This document shows positions 23,001 through 32,727 of a stretch of 64,000 nucleotides of DNA, one piece after another (the stretch's first letter is position 1; each line of letters starts with the position of its first letter). The stretch is from positions 1,116,001 to 1,180,000 of the forward strand of contig JACSVZ010000038.1 in assembly GCA_014706295.1 (NCBI GenBank), written 5' to 3'. The notes below the pieces were generated by a model, which had not been told where the DNA came from, did no database searches, and was given only the letters and a program-made list of their open reading frames with translations. The translations under genes and the position numbers were made by a program. The stretch comes from Lycocorax pyrrhopterus obiensis. Lineage: Eukaryota > Chordata > Aves > Passeriformes > Paradisaeidae.

Positions 23001-24177
23001 TGCCTCTTCCCTGCCCGTGTGCCCGTGGGTTTGGGTGATGTGCCAGTCCTGGGGAAGTGCACTCACCTTTGAGGGGCTGCTCCTGGCCAGTGAGCTGCAC
23101 AGGGATGCTGAAAGAAAAATTAATGACCACTGCACTGAGGTTTGTTCATGGAACTGTGTTTGGAATGGAGCAGGATGGATTCTGGATGGGATTCTGGGTC
23201 TACTTTGTTCCCATTTCACTAAATATTTGTCAGAGCTTACTGAGGAAGATCCCGGAGAGAGCCTAAAAAACGAAACATGCGAATACAAGTTCCATACTTG
23301 TGCTGTGAGCCCTGTCAGCTGAGGAGAATGGATAACCAAGTGTGTGACACATGCTTTGTCATCCTTGTTTTGTTCCAGAAACCTGAAGAAGTTTCGCAAG
23401 TGGCAGTGCAAGCAGGTGAGGGCCCTGCGCAGCGAGGTCAAGAGCTCCTGGAAGCGGCTGATTGGGGTGGAGAGCGCCTGCAACGTCGACTGTCGCTTCA
23501 AGCTCAACACCCACAAGATGATGTTCATCATGAACTCCGAGGATTACATGTACAGGAGAGGAGCTCTCTGCAGAGCCAAGCAGGTACATCTCCCTTTTAC
23601 TCCCTCCGCAGCCCGGGCAGTAGCAGAGGTTGAGAGTGGGAGCCAAAATGCAGGGACCAATAATTCTTGTGGCTGAATTCCTGCAAGCTACACCCAGAAG
23701 TTACTACTTGGTGTTGGGTGTAGCATGGAAGAGAGCTGGTAAATGCTCTGTGCTTTGGATTAGTTTAGCAGTCTTTTCTTTGCATGCTAATTTTAAGTGG
23801 GAGTGGCAAACATTAGGAAATAGGGATGGTTAAACGCAGGTCTGTGGTTTCCTGTTTGTGTTATGCATTGCACGTCTCAGGTAGAGCTGAGGGCTTTGGC
23901 TTTTCCCCCAGGAACCTCTCAGTGATCTTTACTGTCCTGCTCTCAGGTCCAGCCCATGGTGCTGCTGAAGCACCACCAGCAGTTCGAGGAGTGGCACAAC
24001 CGGTGGCTGGAGGAGAACGTGTCCATGGAGGCCGTGGATGTGGTTCAAGACTGGCTGATGGGGGACGAGGACGAGGAGATGGTGCCCTGCAAAACCACAT
24101 GTGAGACAGTGAATGTCCACGGGGTGCCAGTGAACAGATACAGAGTGCAGTACAGCCGCCGTCCCGCTTCACCCTGA
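12219..24177 (+). CDS. SIN3B: SIN3B, SIN3 transcription corepressor B (19 coding exons)
   Basis: SIN3B is a nuclear scaffold that recruits HDAC1/2 to DNA-bound repressors through PAH domains. Coding exons: 12219-12323, 12964-13070, 13856-14009, 15096-15359, 15750-15893, 16102-16224, 16693-16782, 17027-17145, 17776-17983, 18606-18722, 19076-19314, 19841-20024, 20251-20845, 21326-21495, 22021-22194, 22484-22576, 22862-22956, 23379-23583, 23947-24177. All have AG/GT borders and matching phases. They total 3417 nt, a 1138-residue protein against about 1160 in human. The start codon is chosen because [10 protein letters not shown]...HEKLPVH parallels the Gly-rich human N-terminus. The protein ends [11 protein letters not shown], as in human. 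The mammalian poly-Ala run before [11 protein letters not shown] is absent. No lesions were seen. Confidence 0.97.
13122..13376 (-). mobile_element. CR1 LINE fragment in SIN3B intron 2
   Basis: It begins TCACAGAATCCCAGAAT then GAGCTGGAAGGGACC, a reversed CR1 tail. 13181-13376 matches 37606-37801 over 196 nt with three differences by eye, all A/G. It is therefore one of the younger CR1 copies here. Confidence 0.92.
14180..14236 (-). mobile_element. CR1 tail fragment
   Basis: AATCATAGAGTGATTTGGATTGGAAGGGACTTTAAAGATCACC is a reversed CR1 3' end of about 57 nt, inside SIN3B intron 3. Confidence 0.75.
14491..14540 (-). mobile_element. CR1 tail fragment, diverged
   Basis: GTCATTGAATTGTTTAGGCTGGGAAAGGTCTTTAAAGATCATGG resembles an older, more diverged reversed CR1 tail. 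It lies in SIN3B intron 3. Confidence 0.6.
15096..15893 (+). CDS. SIN3B: SIN3B exons 4-5: linker and PAH2
   Basis: Exon 4 opens with a 21-codon linker ([14 protein letters not shown] then LVLHYSQ) before ENSHNH. PAH2, the domain that binds the MAD/MXI SID helix, follows at roughly residues 175-255. It contains [47 protein letters not shown] and [16 protein letters not shown]. An in-frame CTCCCAG inside exon 4 (ends 15158) could serve as an alternative acceptor and remove the linker. Confidence 0.93.
16102..17983 (+). CDS. SIN3B: SIN3B exons 6-9: basic linker, PAH3, start of HID
   Basis: Exon 6 is a basic Ser/Lys-rich linker ([17 protein letters not shown]) with nuclear-localisation character, continuing into KKMKLRG of exon 7. 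PAH3 lies at roughly residues 320-390: [34 protein letters not shown] and [13 protein letters not shown]. Exon 9 then begins the HDAC-interaction domain with [20 protein letters not shown] and [16 protein letters not shown]. Confidence 0.93.
18606..20845 (+). CDS. SIN3B: SIN3B exons 10-13: HDAC-interaction domain and middle region
   Basis: Exons 10-12 encode the rest of the HDAC-interaction domain: [60 protein letters not shown] and [20 protein letters not shown]. Exon 13 (595 nt) begins HQEQHSEG. It carries ISYYVKRQP, an acidic variable segment ([10 protein letters not shown]) and the conserved [20 protein letters not shown] then [20 protein letters not shown]. Confidence 0.95.
19378..19643 (+). 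mobile_element. CR1 LINE 3' fragment in SIN3B intron 11
   Basis: Forward CR1: AGGACAAGAGGACATAGCCTCAGGCTGCGC at the left, AGGGGCTGCCCAGGGAG in the middle, and GGTCTTTTCCAACCTAAATGATTCTGTGAT at the 3' end. Confidence 0.9.
21326..24177 (+). CDS. SIN3B: SIN3B exons 14-19: C-terminal SIN3 domain
   Basis: This is the conserved C-terminal corepressor region: [48 protein letters not shown]-like [60 protein letters not shown] and [20 protein letters not shown]. The stop TGA is at 24175-24177. Exon 15 uses AATGGAAG as acceptor, with the pyrimidine tract set back. Confidence 0.95.
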
Positions 24178-26540
24178 GCACCCAGATGAGTCAGAGCGTT
24201 GGTGGTGAACCACATTTACTGTGAGAATAGTGGTGGGAATGCAATGTATGTATTAATGGTATTTATCCAAACAGCATTTTACTTTGGATTATCATGTATT
24301 TTCCATATGGCATAGACTTGTCTCCTTGCAGTGTAATCCTCCAGCCATCATGAAGAGACTTTTAAAAGCTTTTATGGGAAGGGGGCTCTTGGCATTGCCA
24401 CACACTTTTTAGTAGTTTCCTGGCTTTAGGCCACTGCTGACCAGCTCAGTGAGGGGGTGAACTACCATTAGTGGCTTTGTTGGAGAGGTGGAGGTGGGCT
24501 GGTGTTTGAGCAGATGCTGGCAGCTGCTTCCACTTTGAAGGGTTTAATATTCCCTATCTTCCTGACTTTATGCCGTCTCGGAGCCTGCAGAACTCTTCAC
24601 TGTAACCTGGGAATGCCAGCAGGGCCGAGAGCCTCCAGCACAGGGGGGCTTTGTTATCCCTGTGAACCAACGAGGCAAGAAATGACTCTTGTTCCTGGTG
24701 CTCTGGTGAGAAAAATGCCAAAACTGACACGGGGATGGCCAGCACTCCAGGCTCTGACTCTCCCTCATCAACCAAGTGTTCTGGAGCGTGAACTGAGGGG
24801 CAGAACTCTGAGCTGTGGTGCTGGGACGGGAGCGATGCCTGGCTGAGACCCCCCAGCCCCCGGCATTGCTTTGGGAGCTGAGGACCTGCTGCAGACTCTG
24901 CCTTCTAGAATATCCACGAGTAGGAATATCCATGGGGAGGAACGTCCATTGCGAGGCCTGGCCTGGTTTTTGGCTTTGTGTTTTGCATGTTGGTGGGCAG
25001 CTCCGGAGCTGGGCGTTTCCCGGCGTTTCCCTGTGCGTGCCCGGCCCCCGGCGCTCCGCGGGGCTGCACCACATCGGTGCCATCGGCAGATGGAGCTCCC
25101 GGAGCACAGCTGAGAGCTGAGCTCTGGCCCTTGGACTCTCCTGTTTCTGCTGGGTCAGCACAGGCGCTGCGTTTGCAGGGACACATGGAAATCTTGCGAG
25201 GAGCAGTGAGATCCAGCCGCAACCATCCCAGACGAGCTTTTCCACTGCAGCGTCTGTACTGCTATCGAAGCTTTTTTTGCCATGAAACCTAACACAGCCT
25301 GCCCTGATCTGTGCAGAGCACTACATCTGACTTAATCTAGTGAGAAATCAAGGAAATTTACTTGTGTCTGTCCTGCAGCCCCACTGTGACTTCACTCCTG
25401 TTTTTCAGGGGCCAAGGGCAAGCACGCTGTCCGTGGAGTGTATTACAAACAGAACGTTTTGAGGCATACCCAGCCTCCTTTCAGCTTTGCTTCCAACTTT
25501 TCCCTGGCTTTTGGGGGCAATAAACCCCCACCTCGAAACTTTCTGTGGCTTTGATTTTTAGGTTATGATTTCTGCCAGACCTAAGGAGCAGCTTGTAGGA
25601 TTTGTCCTGGGTTATTTCCACTGTACGACATTTGGTTTCGCAATTGTCTCACTTGACAGTAGAAAAATTGGCCTTTGGGGTACGTTTAATAGAAAACTGT
25701 CCTGAGTCTTTGTCTTTTCTGCAAAATAATCTGTGGGAGGGAAGGAGGGAGGCCACTCTCTGGCATTCGTGGCCACTTGCACAACCACTGCCAGCAGAGA
25801 CTTTTCATCAAGAACCCACCTTCTCCTCGTCTGGGTCTCTGCTAAACTTTGGTTCCTGAAATGATCTGAAGGTTCTTCCCCTGCCCTCGTTGCAGGGAGT
25901 GATAAGAGACCACGTGGCTCTGCGAGGGCTTGGGGGAGCAGGGGGACAAGCCCAGTGCAAAGCACAGTGTCCCCCTTTCCCTTCCAGCCAGTTCACCAAA
26001 ACACACCTCAGTCCTGCTCACCTCTCTGCTGTCTCCCAGTGGAGATGACAATTGTGCCAAATTTTATGGTTTTATGATACAGAAAACTGTTTACTAGAAA
26101 ATAGGTGGCAACTTGTGGCTTAAAATGCGTTTGATTCCAGGTGTCCCAAGGTGGGCACCACACCTGGGCACCGTCCTGTTCCATCAACCCATTCTAAGTG
26201 TACTTCAGGTATTTTTAAGCATCCTTATTTTGTAAACCTTAATTTATAATCTGAACTGATTAAGCAAGACTTTTGCCCTTTACAGTGCTGTTGTCTCGAA
26301 GCTGAGAGTAGCAAGAGATGTGAAGGGAGTAATGGGCAGGTTTGAGAGGGGCTTGTTCATGTCTGAGGGTTTCAGCTGTGTATCTGCACGACCTTGAGTC
26401 AAGAGTTTGTTCTTCCATTTGTTTGAAGGATCTTTGCTTTTGGGCTTGTAATTGCTTTGCCAGCTCCTTGAATGTAGTTTTTTTTATATTTATTTGCACA
26501 TTCAAGTAAAATAAAATATTGATTTTAAAAGTCTGCAGCT
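24178..26540 (+). other. SIN3B: SIN3B 3' UTR and possible poly(A) sites
   Basis: The region after the SIN3B stop holds no coding frame I recognise. AATAAA occurs at 25519-25524, followed by GT-rich sequence (TTTCTGTGGCTTTGATTTTT), and again at 26510-26515. Either could end the transcript. The true end is not visible from sequence alone. Confidence 0.5.
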
Positions 26541-26929
26541 CTCACCATTTTACATTTCTTTTCACCTGATTTAAACTTTGTGACAACCCCCAGAATTGAT
26601 TGGCTTGTACCTGAAACTGGATTTTAAATGGTAGAAAGATGCAATTGAAAGGTTGAATGAGCAGTTCCTGGGCAGGCTGCAGGATGTGCTGCTGCAGCTG
26701 AGTGTCAGCAAGTGCTGCGTGAGGGTGTGAGCAGTGCACTCGCTAATGGAAAAGGGAAATACATTTCCTGCAAGCAGCCCCCAGCAGAGATCCCATGCAG
26801 GAGCTGGGGCTGCACTCACGTGGGAGCTGCCAAAACCTCTCCTGGAGCCCGTGGCTGGAGAGGAGCAGGGAGTCCAGGGGGTGGCACAGTTGCTCTGCCA
26901 CAGAGAGGTTTCAAAAGCAAACATTGGAA

Positions 26930-27163
26930 AGGCTGGAGCTGTGTCAGGGCTCGGGATGGATCTCAGGGAAAGGTTCTTCCCCCTGAGGGTGCTGGGGCAC
27001 TGCCCAGGCTCCCCAGGGAATGGTCCCGGCCCCAAGGCTGCCAGAGCTCCAGGAGCGTTTGGACAGCGCTCTCAGGGATGTCCAGGCTGGGATTGTTGGG
27101 GTGTCTGTGCAGGGCCAGGGGTTGGATTTGATCCTTGTGGGATCCCAGCTCTAGGATTGTGTT
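26930..27163 (+). mobile_element. CR1 LINE 3' fragment
   Basis: Forward CR1 with GATGGATCTCAGGGAAAGGTTCTTCCCCC, CCAAGGCTGCCAGAGCTCCAGG and GGGATTGTTGGGGTGTCTGTGCAGGGCCAGGGGTTGG. It is the reverse complement of the subfamily seen at 13.1 and 37.6 kb. The 3' tail is diverged. Confidence 0.9.
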
Positions 27164-28162
27164 GTGCCAGGCAGTGCCTTCTTGCAGCCTGGTTCCTTCC
27201 TAGCAGCACCTTTGCCAGAGGTGAGGCACAGCCCAGGCCTGGCCCCAGGAACCACATGCTGAACACAACCAGGGCTCAAGAGAAGAGACTGATTCCAGTT
27301 CCCAACCCCACGAGCACATCTGCTACAGGTTAAGACAACACAACTACAACCATGAAAATAACCCTCCACCCGCCTTTCCCTCAACCTCCCCAAATTCCTG
27401 GGTAATAACATGTTTAACTGTGTTCCCTGTGAGCTCTGCACAACAAATGAATGAGTGGATTTTACAAATAAAGCCGTAGTGATGTGACCCAGAGCTGATA
27501 GGAGTTTCCTTTACATCATCCCCAACACTTCCGTTGCCATAACAAAAGGCAGCTCTGCTCTCTGTGCAGCCCCCTGGTCGCTCACAGGGAAACAAACTGT
27601 TGTTCTCCCAATAACAATCCTCTGGTGCATCAATTGCACGGAATAATTTGATTAAAATGATGGTGGTGGGGTCTCAGAGGACACAGCCCACTTTGCACAA
27701 GCCTTCTCTTGGCCCTCTCAAAAAGGGGACGCTCCCTGTGCTCGAGGGGAGGGACAGCCAGATGTGACATAAGAGCGCTTGGAGATCTCAGTGAGGGGAC
27801 AACTCTGGCAACAGCAAACAGCTTAAAATATCCTTCAGGTTTGCAGGATGGAATAGGTATCAATCAAATAGGCTCAGTTAAACTCAGAGTTGCTAAAGGA
27901 AGTACCTGAGTTCAGCATTTGACATTTTTTTACGTATTTCCACGTCACAGGGATGCACCGGGAGAGTCGGGGCTGTGAACCAGTGAGAGAGTCTAGAACT
28001 GTGTGTGAAAACATAATTTGAGGTTTTCTTCATGTTTTAGCCATTGCTCTGGATTAGAACTAACTCAATGCACCACCCATTCAATTTGAAGACTAAATCA
28101 AAGTCTAGCAACTCTTAATCTGTGCTAAAGAATGAATCTAAAGAGTCCTGGTGCTGAAAAGG

Positions 28163-28170
28163 GACGATGG

Positions 28171-28202
<32 letters not shown>

Positions 28203-28208
28203 GTGATG
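28163..28208. repeat. GAT microsatellite
   Basis: (GAT)n with about 11 perfect GAT units, flanked by GGTGAT variants on both sides. Confidence 0.95.
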
Positions 28209-30539
28209 GCTGTGTCAGGCCAGGTAGCCCCCACCCCAGTGTCACTATCTTGCTGAGAAAGGCCCCTAAAAAGCTGTTCCAGAACACTGAGTGAGCTGTA
28301 GGGGTGTTGATAAGCTTCAGACATTCCTGGGAAATGCCTTCACGTGGACTTTTACAGTGTGACGTGAAAACTGCAGGCAAGCAGAAGAGCAGTTCTGAAA
28401 CACCTCCCTCCTCAGAAGTGCTGCAGCAGCGCGAGGCTGAGGAGAATGTGCGGAATCACCCAGGGAAAAGGTGGGGTGGGATCCCAGAGGAACAGGAGAG
28501 CCGTGGGACAAGCAGGAGGGAGAGGCAGGGGGATTCCCTGGAGCCATGGAGAGTCTCAGGCAGGCCCAGGGAGAAGGAGGGGACCTGACGGTGTCTGAGA
28601 TTGGAGGGAACCTTGTACACACAGATCCTGCAGAGACAGCTCCGAGCTGCTGCTCAGGAACCCTCTGGAGCCGCTGGAACCGAGCATCAATAGTGAATCC
28701 CATCATTTACCCACCACAATTTGCTCTTCCAGGCCCCCAAGATGTATGGGACAGGCCAGGCGGTGACCGTACCCTCCCTCTGAGCTCTGAAATCCCCAGC
28801 CTGTTTCCAGCATTGCATCTTTTGGGTTCAGAGCCACGGAATAAAAGAGCCCCTGCTCCCAGGAGATGATCTATTGCACAATGAATTACTTGAAAACCAA
28901 ATTGTTACCCCACAGGGCAGGGATCACACGACTTAAAGAGATGTTAACAAGCCGTGACAAACCTCTGGCATTAGAATTTTCAGGCAAGCTGTTCTGCATC
29001 TAAGGCAGTCACTAAAGATCACACAGCATCTGAAAAATGAAGGATGCAGCGATGAGTAACCCCTCTCTGCTCCACTCCAGGGACCTGCCCATAGGAAGCA
29101 GGGCTGTGATTTGCACACTATCTGAACCTGATTATGGCTAATTTTTTGCATACAGAGCATGGAAAGGATCCTGGCTGAGGCATGGAAAATATGTGGCCAC
29201 ATGAGTCATTCTGTAATGGTTCATAAATCCTGAGAGAATCACAAAAGCAAAACATCTAACATTGCATCTTCCCTCTCCCTGCCAGTGGAACTCCACCTCT
29301 CGACACGCTCGGCACAAGGATGTGGGAATATGGTGAAAGCAAAGGAAATAGGATCATTTTCTCCTTGGAATAGAAGAATCTCATCAAACAGCAGCCAGGC
29401 TCAGATTTGCAACCTTCACAGAGGAGGCCATTCATAAGGCGAGGAGAAAGAAATGAGCTGCTCCTCAGGTTGCCAAACCAAATTTACAGTTCCTACTGCC
29501 TGGGCTCCAGCTCCTGTCCTTCCTCCCCTGCAGAGGCAAGCAAGGACTGCAGAGAACAGCCCAAACCCCAGCATCCTCTCCAGCCGTGACCTCCTGTCCC
29601 ACTGGCCTACGCTCTTGATGGCCAGGGCCACGCTGGGGCTCTGACACGGGACATGGCAGAGGATTTGGGAGCAGAGCAGAGCAGAGCACAGAAGGGACCT
29701 GTTCGGGGGGTCAGAGAAGGGGGGACCAGGCAGCAGAGGATCTTGAAGGCTCAGGTAACATCTGCCAGTCTCTGTTACAGCATTATCTGAGTTGTCCTCT
29801 GGGCACAACCAGCAGCTCCATGTGCTGCTCCGAGTTCTCATCCCAGGCAGAGCGGGGATTGTGGAGGGTGGGACTGCTCAGCTCTGGGAAAAGACAGCTT
29901 TTTGTGGGGCAGGAGTGGCTGGAACTCCCCATTATCTCCCCAACAGCAGGGACTTCCTGCGTGGCCTTTGCAGGCCCCTTTCCTGCTGGATGGAGCTGCT
30001 CTCCCTGTCCCAGTGGTTATCAGCGGAAGGAAAGCGTCTCCCTCACTTCGCCACTTGCCCTTGGTGTGCCACGGTGCTCCTGCTGGTGCTTTCAAGTGCA
30101 AAGAGCTCCAACCCAGAGGACTTTTAACCATCCTCTGCAGTAAAATCAAGAAGGTGCAGGAACTTCATCCCCTGTTTAACCAGGAAGATGGAGCAGGAAT
30201 AAAAGAGCAGAACTGCGAAGGGCCCAGCCTGATCTGGAGGCTGCAAGGCTGACACAAAAACCTTCCACTGCCAGAACACGAGTCTGCAGGAGCCCCATGC
30301 AATCCCTGGCAGGTCTGTGTGGTCTGCAGCTCTGCTATCTGGGTTATCTTCCTGTTTGTAGTACCAGAAAATGTTGTGACTCAGGGTTTGGGAAAAGACC
30401 TCGGATCACCCACAGAGCCACTTGGGTCTCTGTAGTGGAAGGACGCTCGGCGTTCCCATGGGCAGAGGTGCCTGGGTTCTGTTTACGTGCAAACTGCATC
30501 AAACCCGACCACATTTGTTATTTCCAGGAATATTCCAGA

Positions 30540-30862
30540 GCAGGAAGGAGACCCAGATGAGTCACTTGAGCCACCATCTCGCTCTGAGGATGAAGTGCAG
30601 CCCTGAAACACTTTGGGTCTGGATAAATAAGCCCCTCCCAGTCCCACGTTCTGACGCTGGGGTTGTCGAGCCTGAGCTTGGGCAGCCCACGCTCCCTCGT
30701 GCCTGTGGTGACAGCCCCTCCATTCCCTCATCCTGCCCGGGATAAGCCCCGTTGCTTCCGAGAGTTAAGGGCCAGCAGGAGGAAATGCGTAAGCAGGGTC
30801 GCTGATGCTGCTGCTCCCACACAGCTCTGGCTCTGCGGTGTGGCACTGGCCCCTGCGCTGGG
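30540..30862 (+). promoter_or_regulatory. F2RL3: probable F2RL3 upstream region
   Basis: In the 320 bases before the F2RL3 start codon: CAGGAAGGAG (ETS-like, 30541), TGAGTCA (AP-1-like, 30558-30564), GGATAAATAAG (weak TATA-like, about 30620) and GGGATAAGC (GATA core, about 30738). ETS plus GATA suits a thrombocyte-expressed gene. These are single short motifs and the transcription start is unknown. Confidence 0.35.
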
Positions 30863-32727
30863 ATGGGGACCCTCGGGAACAGGCGGCTGCCACACAGGCT
30901 CCTGCTCTGCTGTGCCTTCTGGGGACTCTGCCTGGCTTCGGACTACGATGGTGAGTGTGTGCCTTTGGGTGCAAAGCTGCTGCTTGTTAAAGTTCTGGGT
31001 ATTTGGGACCTTTGTAAGACCCCTGAAAACTCCTTTTTTAATGAGTTCACATGGGAGGTTGCTCTGATTGAACTTGGTGTGGGCTCTAGTTGAAGCAGGA
31101 GCTTGACAGAGGTAATACAGCAGAGAAAGAAGCTGGGGAGGAAGAAACTAGAAAGAGAAAGGAAAAATAGAGGAGCAGTAAATCAGAAAGGACTTGAACG
31201 CCAGATCTTTACCTAATTATACTCCCAGAGCCATGACTTTACACTGGAGTGGCTCCAGACCTTCGGATTGTTGTGAGAGCCAGGCAGAGGAGTTGCTCCC
31301 TGGCTTCCCAGGCCTGTTCATGGGTGTACAGAGGAATTGTTCTCTGGCTTCCCAGGCCTGCTGATGGCTGTAGAGCATCACAGTCCATTGTGAGCCGTGG
31401 GAAACCACAGGGCGAAGGAATCGGGTATGTTCTCAGAAAGGTGGCTGAGGGTGGCTCCTGCACACCTAATTCTGCCAGCCAGCTTTTTCTGCCCATCACA
31501 CAACAGCTTTTCCAGAACACTCCCAGCTGCGGGGACCCGGACGGAAAAGACAAAGAGCAGCCTTTGGGGCGAGCTGGGCGTGCAGCCTCCAGTCTCCAGC
31601 CTGCTCTGCTGGGTGAGTAACAGGCCGAGTGAGTAACAGGCTGCCTTCCTCCCCCAGATTACTCTCAGAACAGCACCAATGAACAGGCCACCACACCAGA
31701 GGTCACCCCGTGTCCCCGAGCCATCCCGGGGCACCAGGCCACGGTCAACAACGTCACCTACCTGCTGATCCCCGAGGCCACGCGCGCCCAGCTGGGCAGC
31801 GCCGTCACCGTCCGGCTCATCCCCAGCCTCTACAGCCTGGTGTTCCTGCTGGGGCTGCCGGCCAACGGGCTGGCCCTGTGGGTGCTGGCCACCAGGGCCG
31901 AGCGCCTCGCCTCCACCGTGTTCCTGATGAACCTGGCGGCCGCCGACCTGCTGCTCGTCTCCGTGCTGCCCTTCAAGATCTCCTACTATTTCCTGGGCAA
32001 CCACTGGCCCTTCGGGGAAGGGCTGTGCCGCCTCACCACGGCTTTCTTCTACGGGAACATGTACTGCTCCGTGCTGCTGCTCACCTGCATCAGCGTCGAC
32101 CGCTACTTGGCCGTGGCTCACCCCTTCTCCTCCCGCGCTTTCCGCACTCCCACCTTCGCTGCCGGCACCTGCGCTGCCGTCTGGCTCTGCGCCGCTGCCC
32201 TCACGCTGCCCCTGACCCTGCAGCGGCAGTCGTACCCCCTGCTCGGGGCAGGGCTCACGCTGTGCCACGACGTCCTGCCCCGGCACGAGGACGACGGGTT
32301 CTACTTCCATTACTTTGTGGTGCTGGTGGCCTGCGCCTTCCTGCTGCCACTGCTGCTGCTGGCGCTGAGCTCGGGCGCGGTGCTGCACGTCCTCCTGCGC
32401 GGCGGCAGCCGCTACTGCCACGCCGTGAAGCTCACGGCCCTCGTGGTGCTCGCCCTCGTGGTTTTCTACGTCCCCAGCAATGTCCTGCTGCTGGTTCACT
32501 ACTCCAGCCCCTGCTCCAGGCTGCACGGCCGCCTGTACCTCAGCTACATGGTGAGCCTGGCCCTCAGCACCTGCAACAGCTGCGCCGACCCCTTCGTCTA
32601 CTACTACGTGTCCGAGGATTTCCGCGAGAAGGTGAGGAGGAGAGTGTTCAGGAGCAGCAAAAAAACCACCACTTCCCTAAAGACCTCCAAGGAAACGCTG
32701 CCTCGTTCCAAACATTCGCTGGCGTGA
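30863..32727 (+). CDS. F2RL3: F2RL3, protease-activated receptor 4 (thrombin receptor)
   Basis: PAR4 is a GPCR activated when thrombin cuts its N-terminus and exposes a tethered ligand. Exon 1 (30863-30950) encodes a signal peptide (LLLCCAFWGLCLA) with a GTGAGT donor. Exon 2 (31658-32727) encodes the rest, 385 residues in all, equal to human. The predicted cut is after Arg50 in TPCPR|AIPGHQ. Asn-glycosylation sequons are NST (34) and NVT. Seven hydrophobic segments follow, starting near LYSLVFLLGLPANGLALWVL. The TM3 Cys153 and ECL2 Cys232 (CHD motif of PARs) can form the disulfide. SVDRYLAV is the DRY motif and DPFVYYY the TM7 motif. LPLTLQRQ and FVPSN-like YVPSN are PAR4-specific in my memory, and the place between SIN3B and CPAMD8 is syntenic with human. 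The C-tail is Ser/Thr/Lys-rich without Cys. I saw no lesion. Confidence 0.95.
30951..31657 (+). other. F2RL3: F2RL3 intron 1
   Basis: A 707-nt intron, GTGAGT to CCCCCAG, phase 1 (G + AT gives Asp). It contains a diverged tandem duplication with period 44 at 31286-31373, sharing CTGGCTTCCCAGGCCTG. No other gene was seen. Confidence 0.85.
31286..31373. repeat. 44-bp tandem duplication
   Basis: AGAGGAGTTGCTCCCTGGCTTCCCAGGCCTG (31286) repeats as AGAGGAATTGTTCTCTGGCTTCCCAGGCCTG (31330). There are two copies with several differences, inside the F2RL3 intron. Confidence 0.8.

Larger units (their letters stand above)
12324..23946 (+). other. SIN3B introns: contents
   Basis: Intron 1 (12324-12963) is GC-rich and continues the CpG island. 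Intron 2 (13071-13855) holds a reverse CR1. Intron 3 (14010-15095) holds two short reverse CR1 fragments (14180, 14491). Intron 11 (19315-19840) holds a forward CR1. In the other introns longer than 300 bases (15360-15749, 16225-16692, 17146-17775, 17984-18605, 18723-19075, 20846-21325, 21496-22020, 22957-23378, 23584-23946) I see no further genes or clear repeats. Confidence 0.7.
26541..30862. other. SIN3B-F2RL3 intergenic region
   Basis: No gene recognised. It contains a forward CR1 (26930-27163), a GAT microsatellite (28163-28208) and ordinary mixed sequence. The open frames here are short and resemble no family I know. Confidence 0.6.

Noticed and set aside
22683..23531. 282-codon - strand frame
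   Set aside because: Antisense to SIN3B exons 17-18 and introns. No family resemblance; SIN3B phases explain the sequence.
31378..32526. 382-codon open frame on the - strand
   Set aside because: It lies antisense to F2RL3 exon 2, is Gln/Gly/Glu-rich low complexity from the GC-rich codons, and matches no family.
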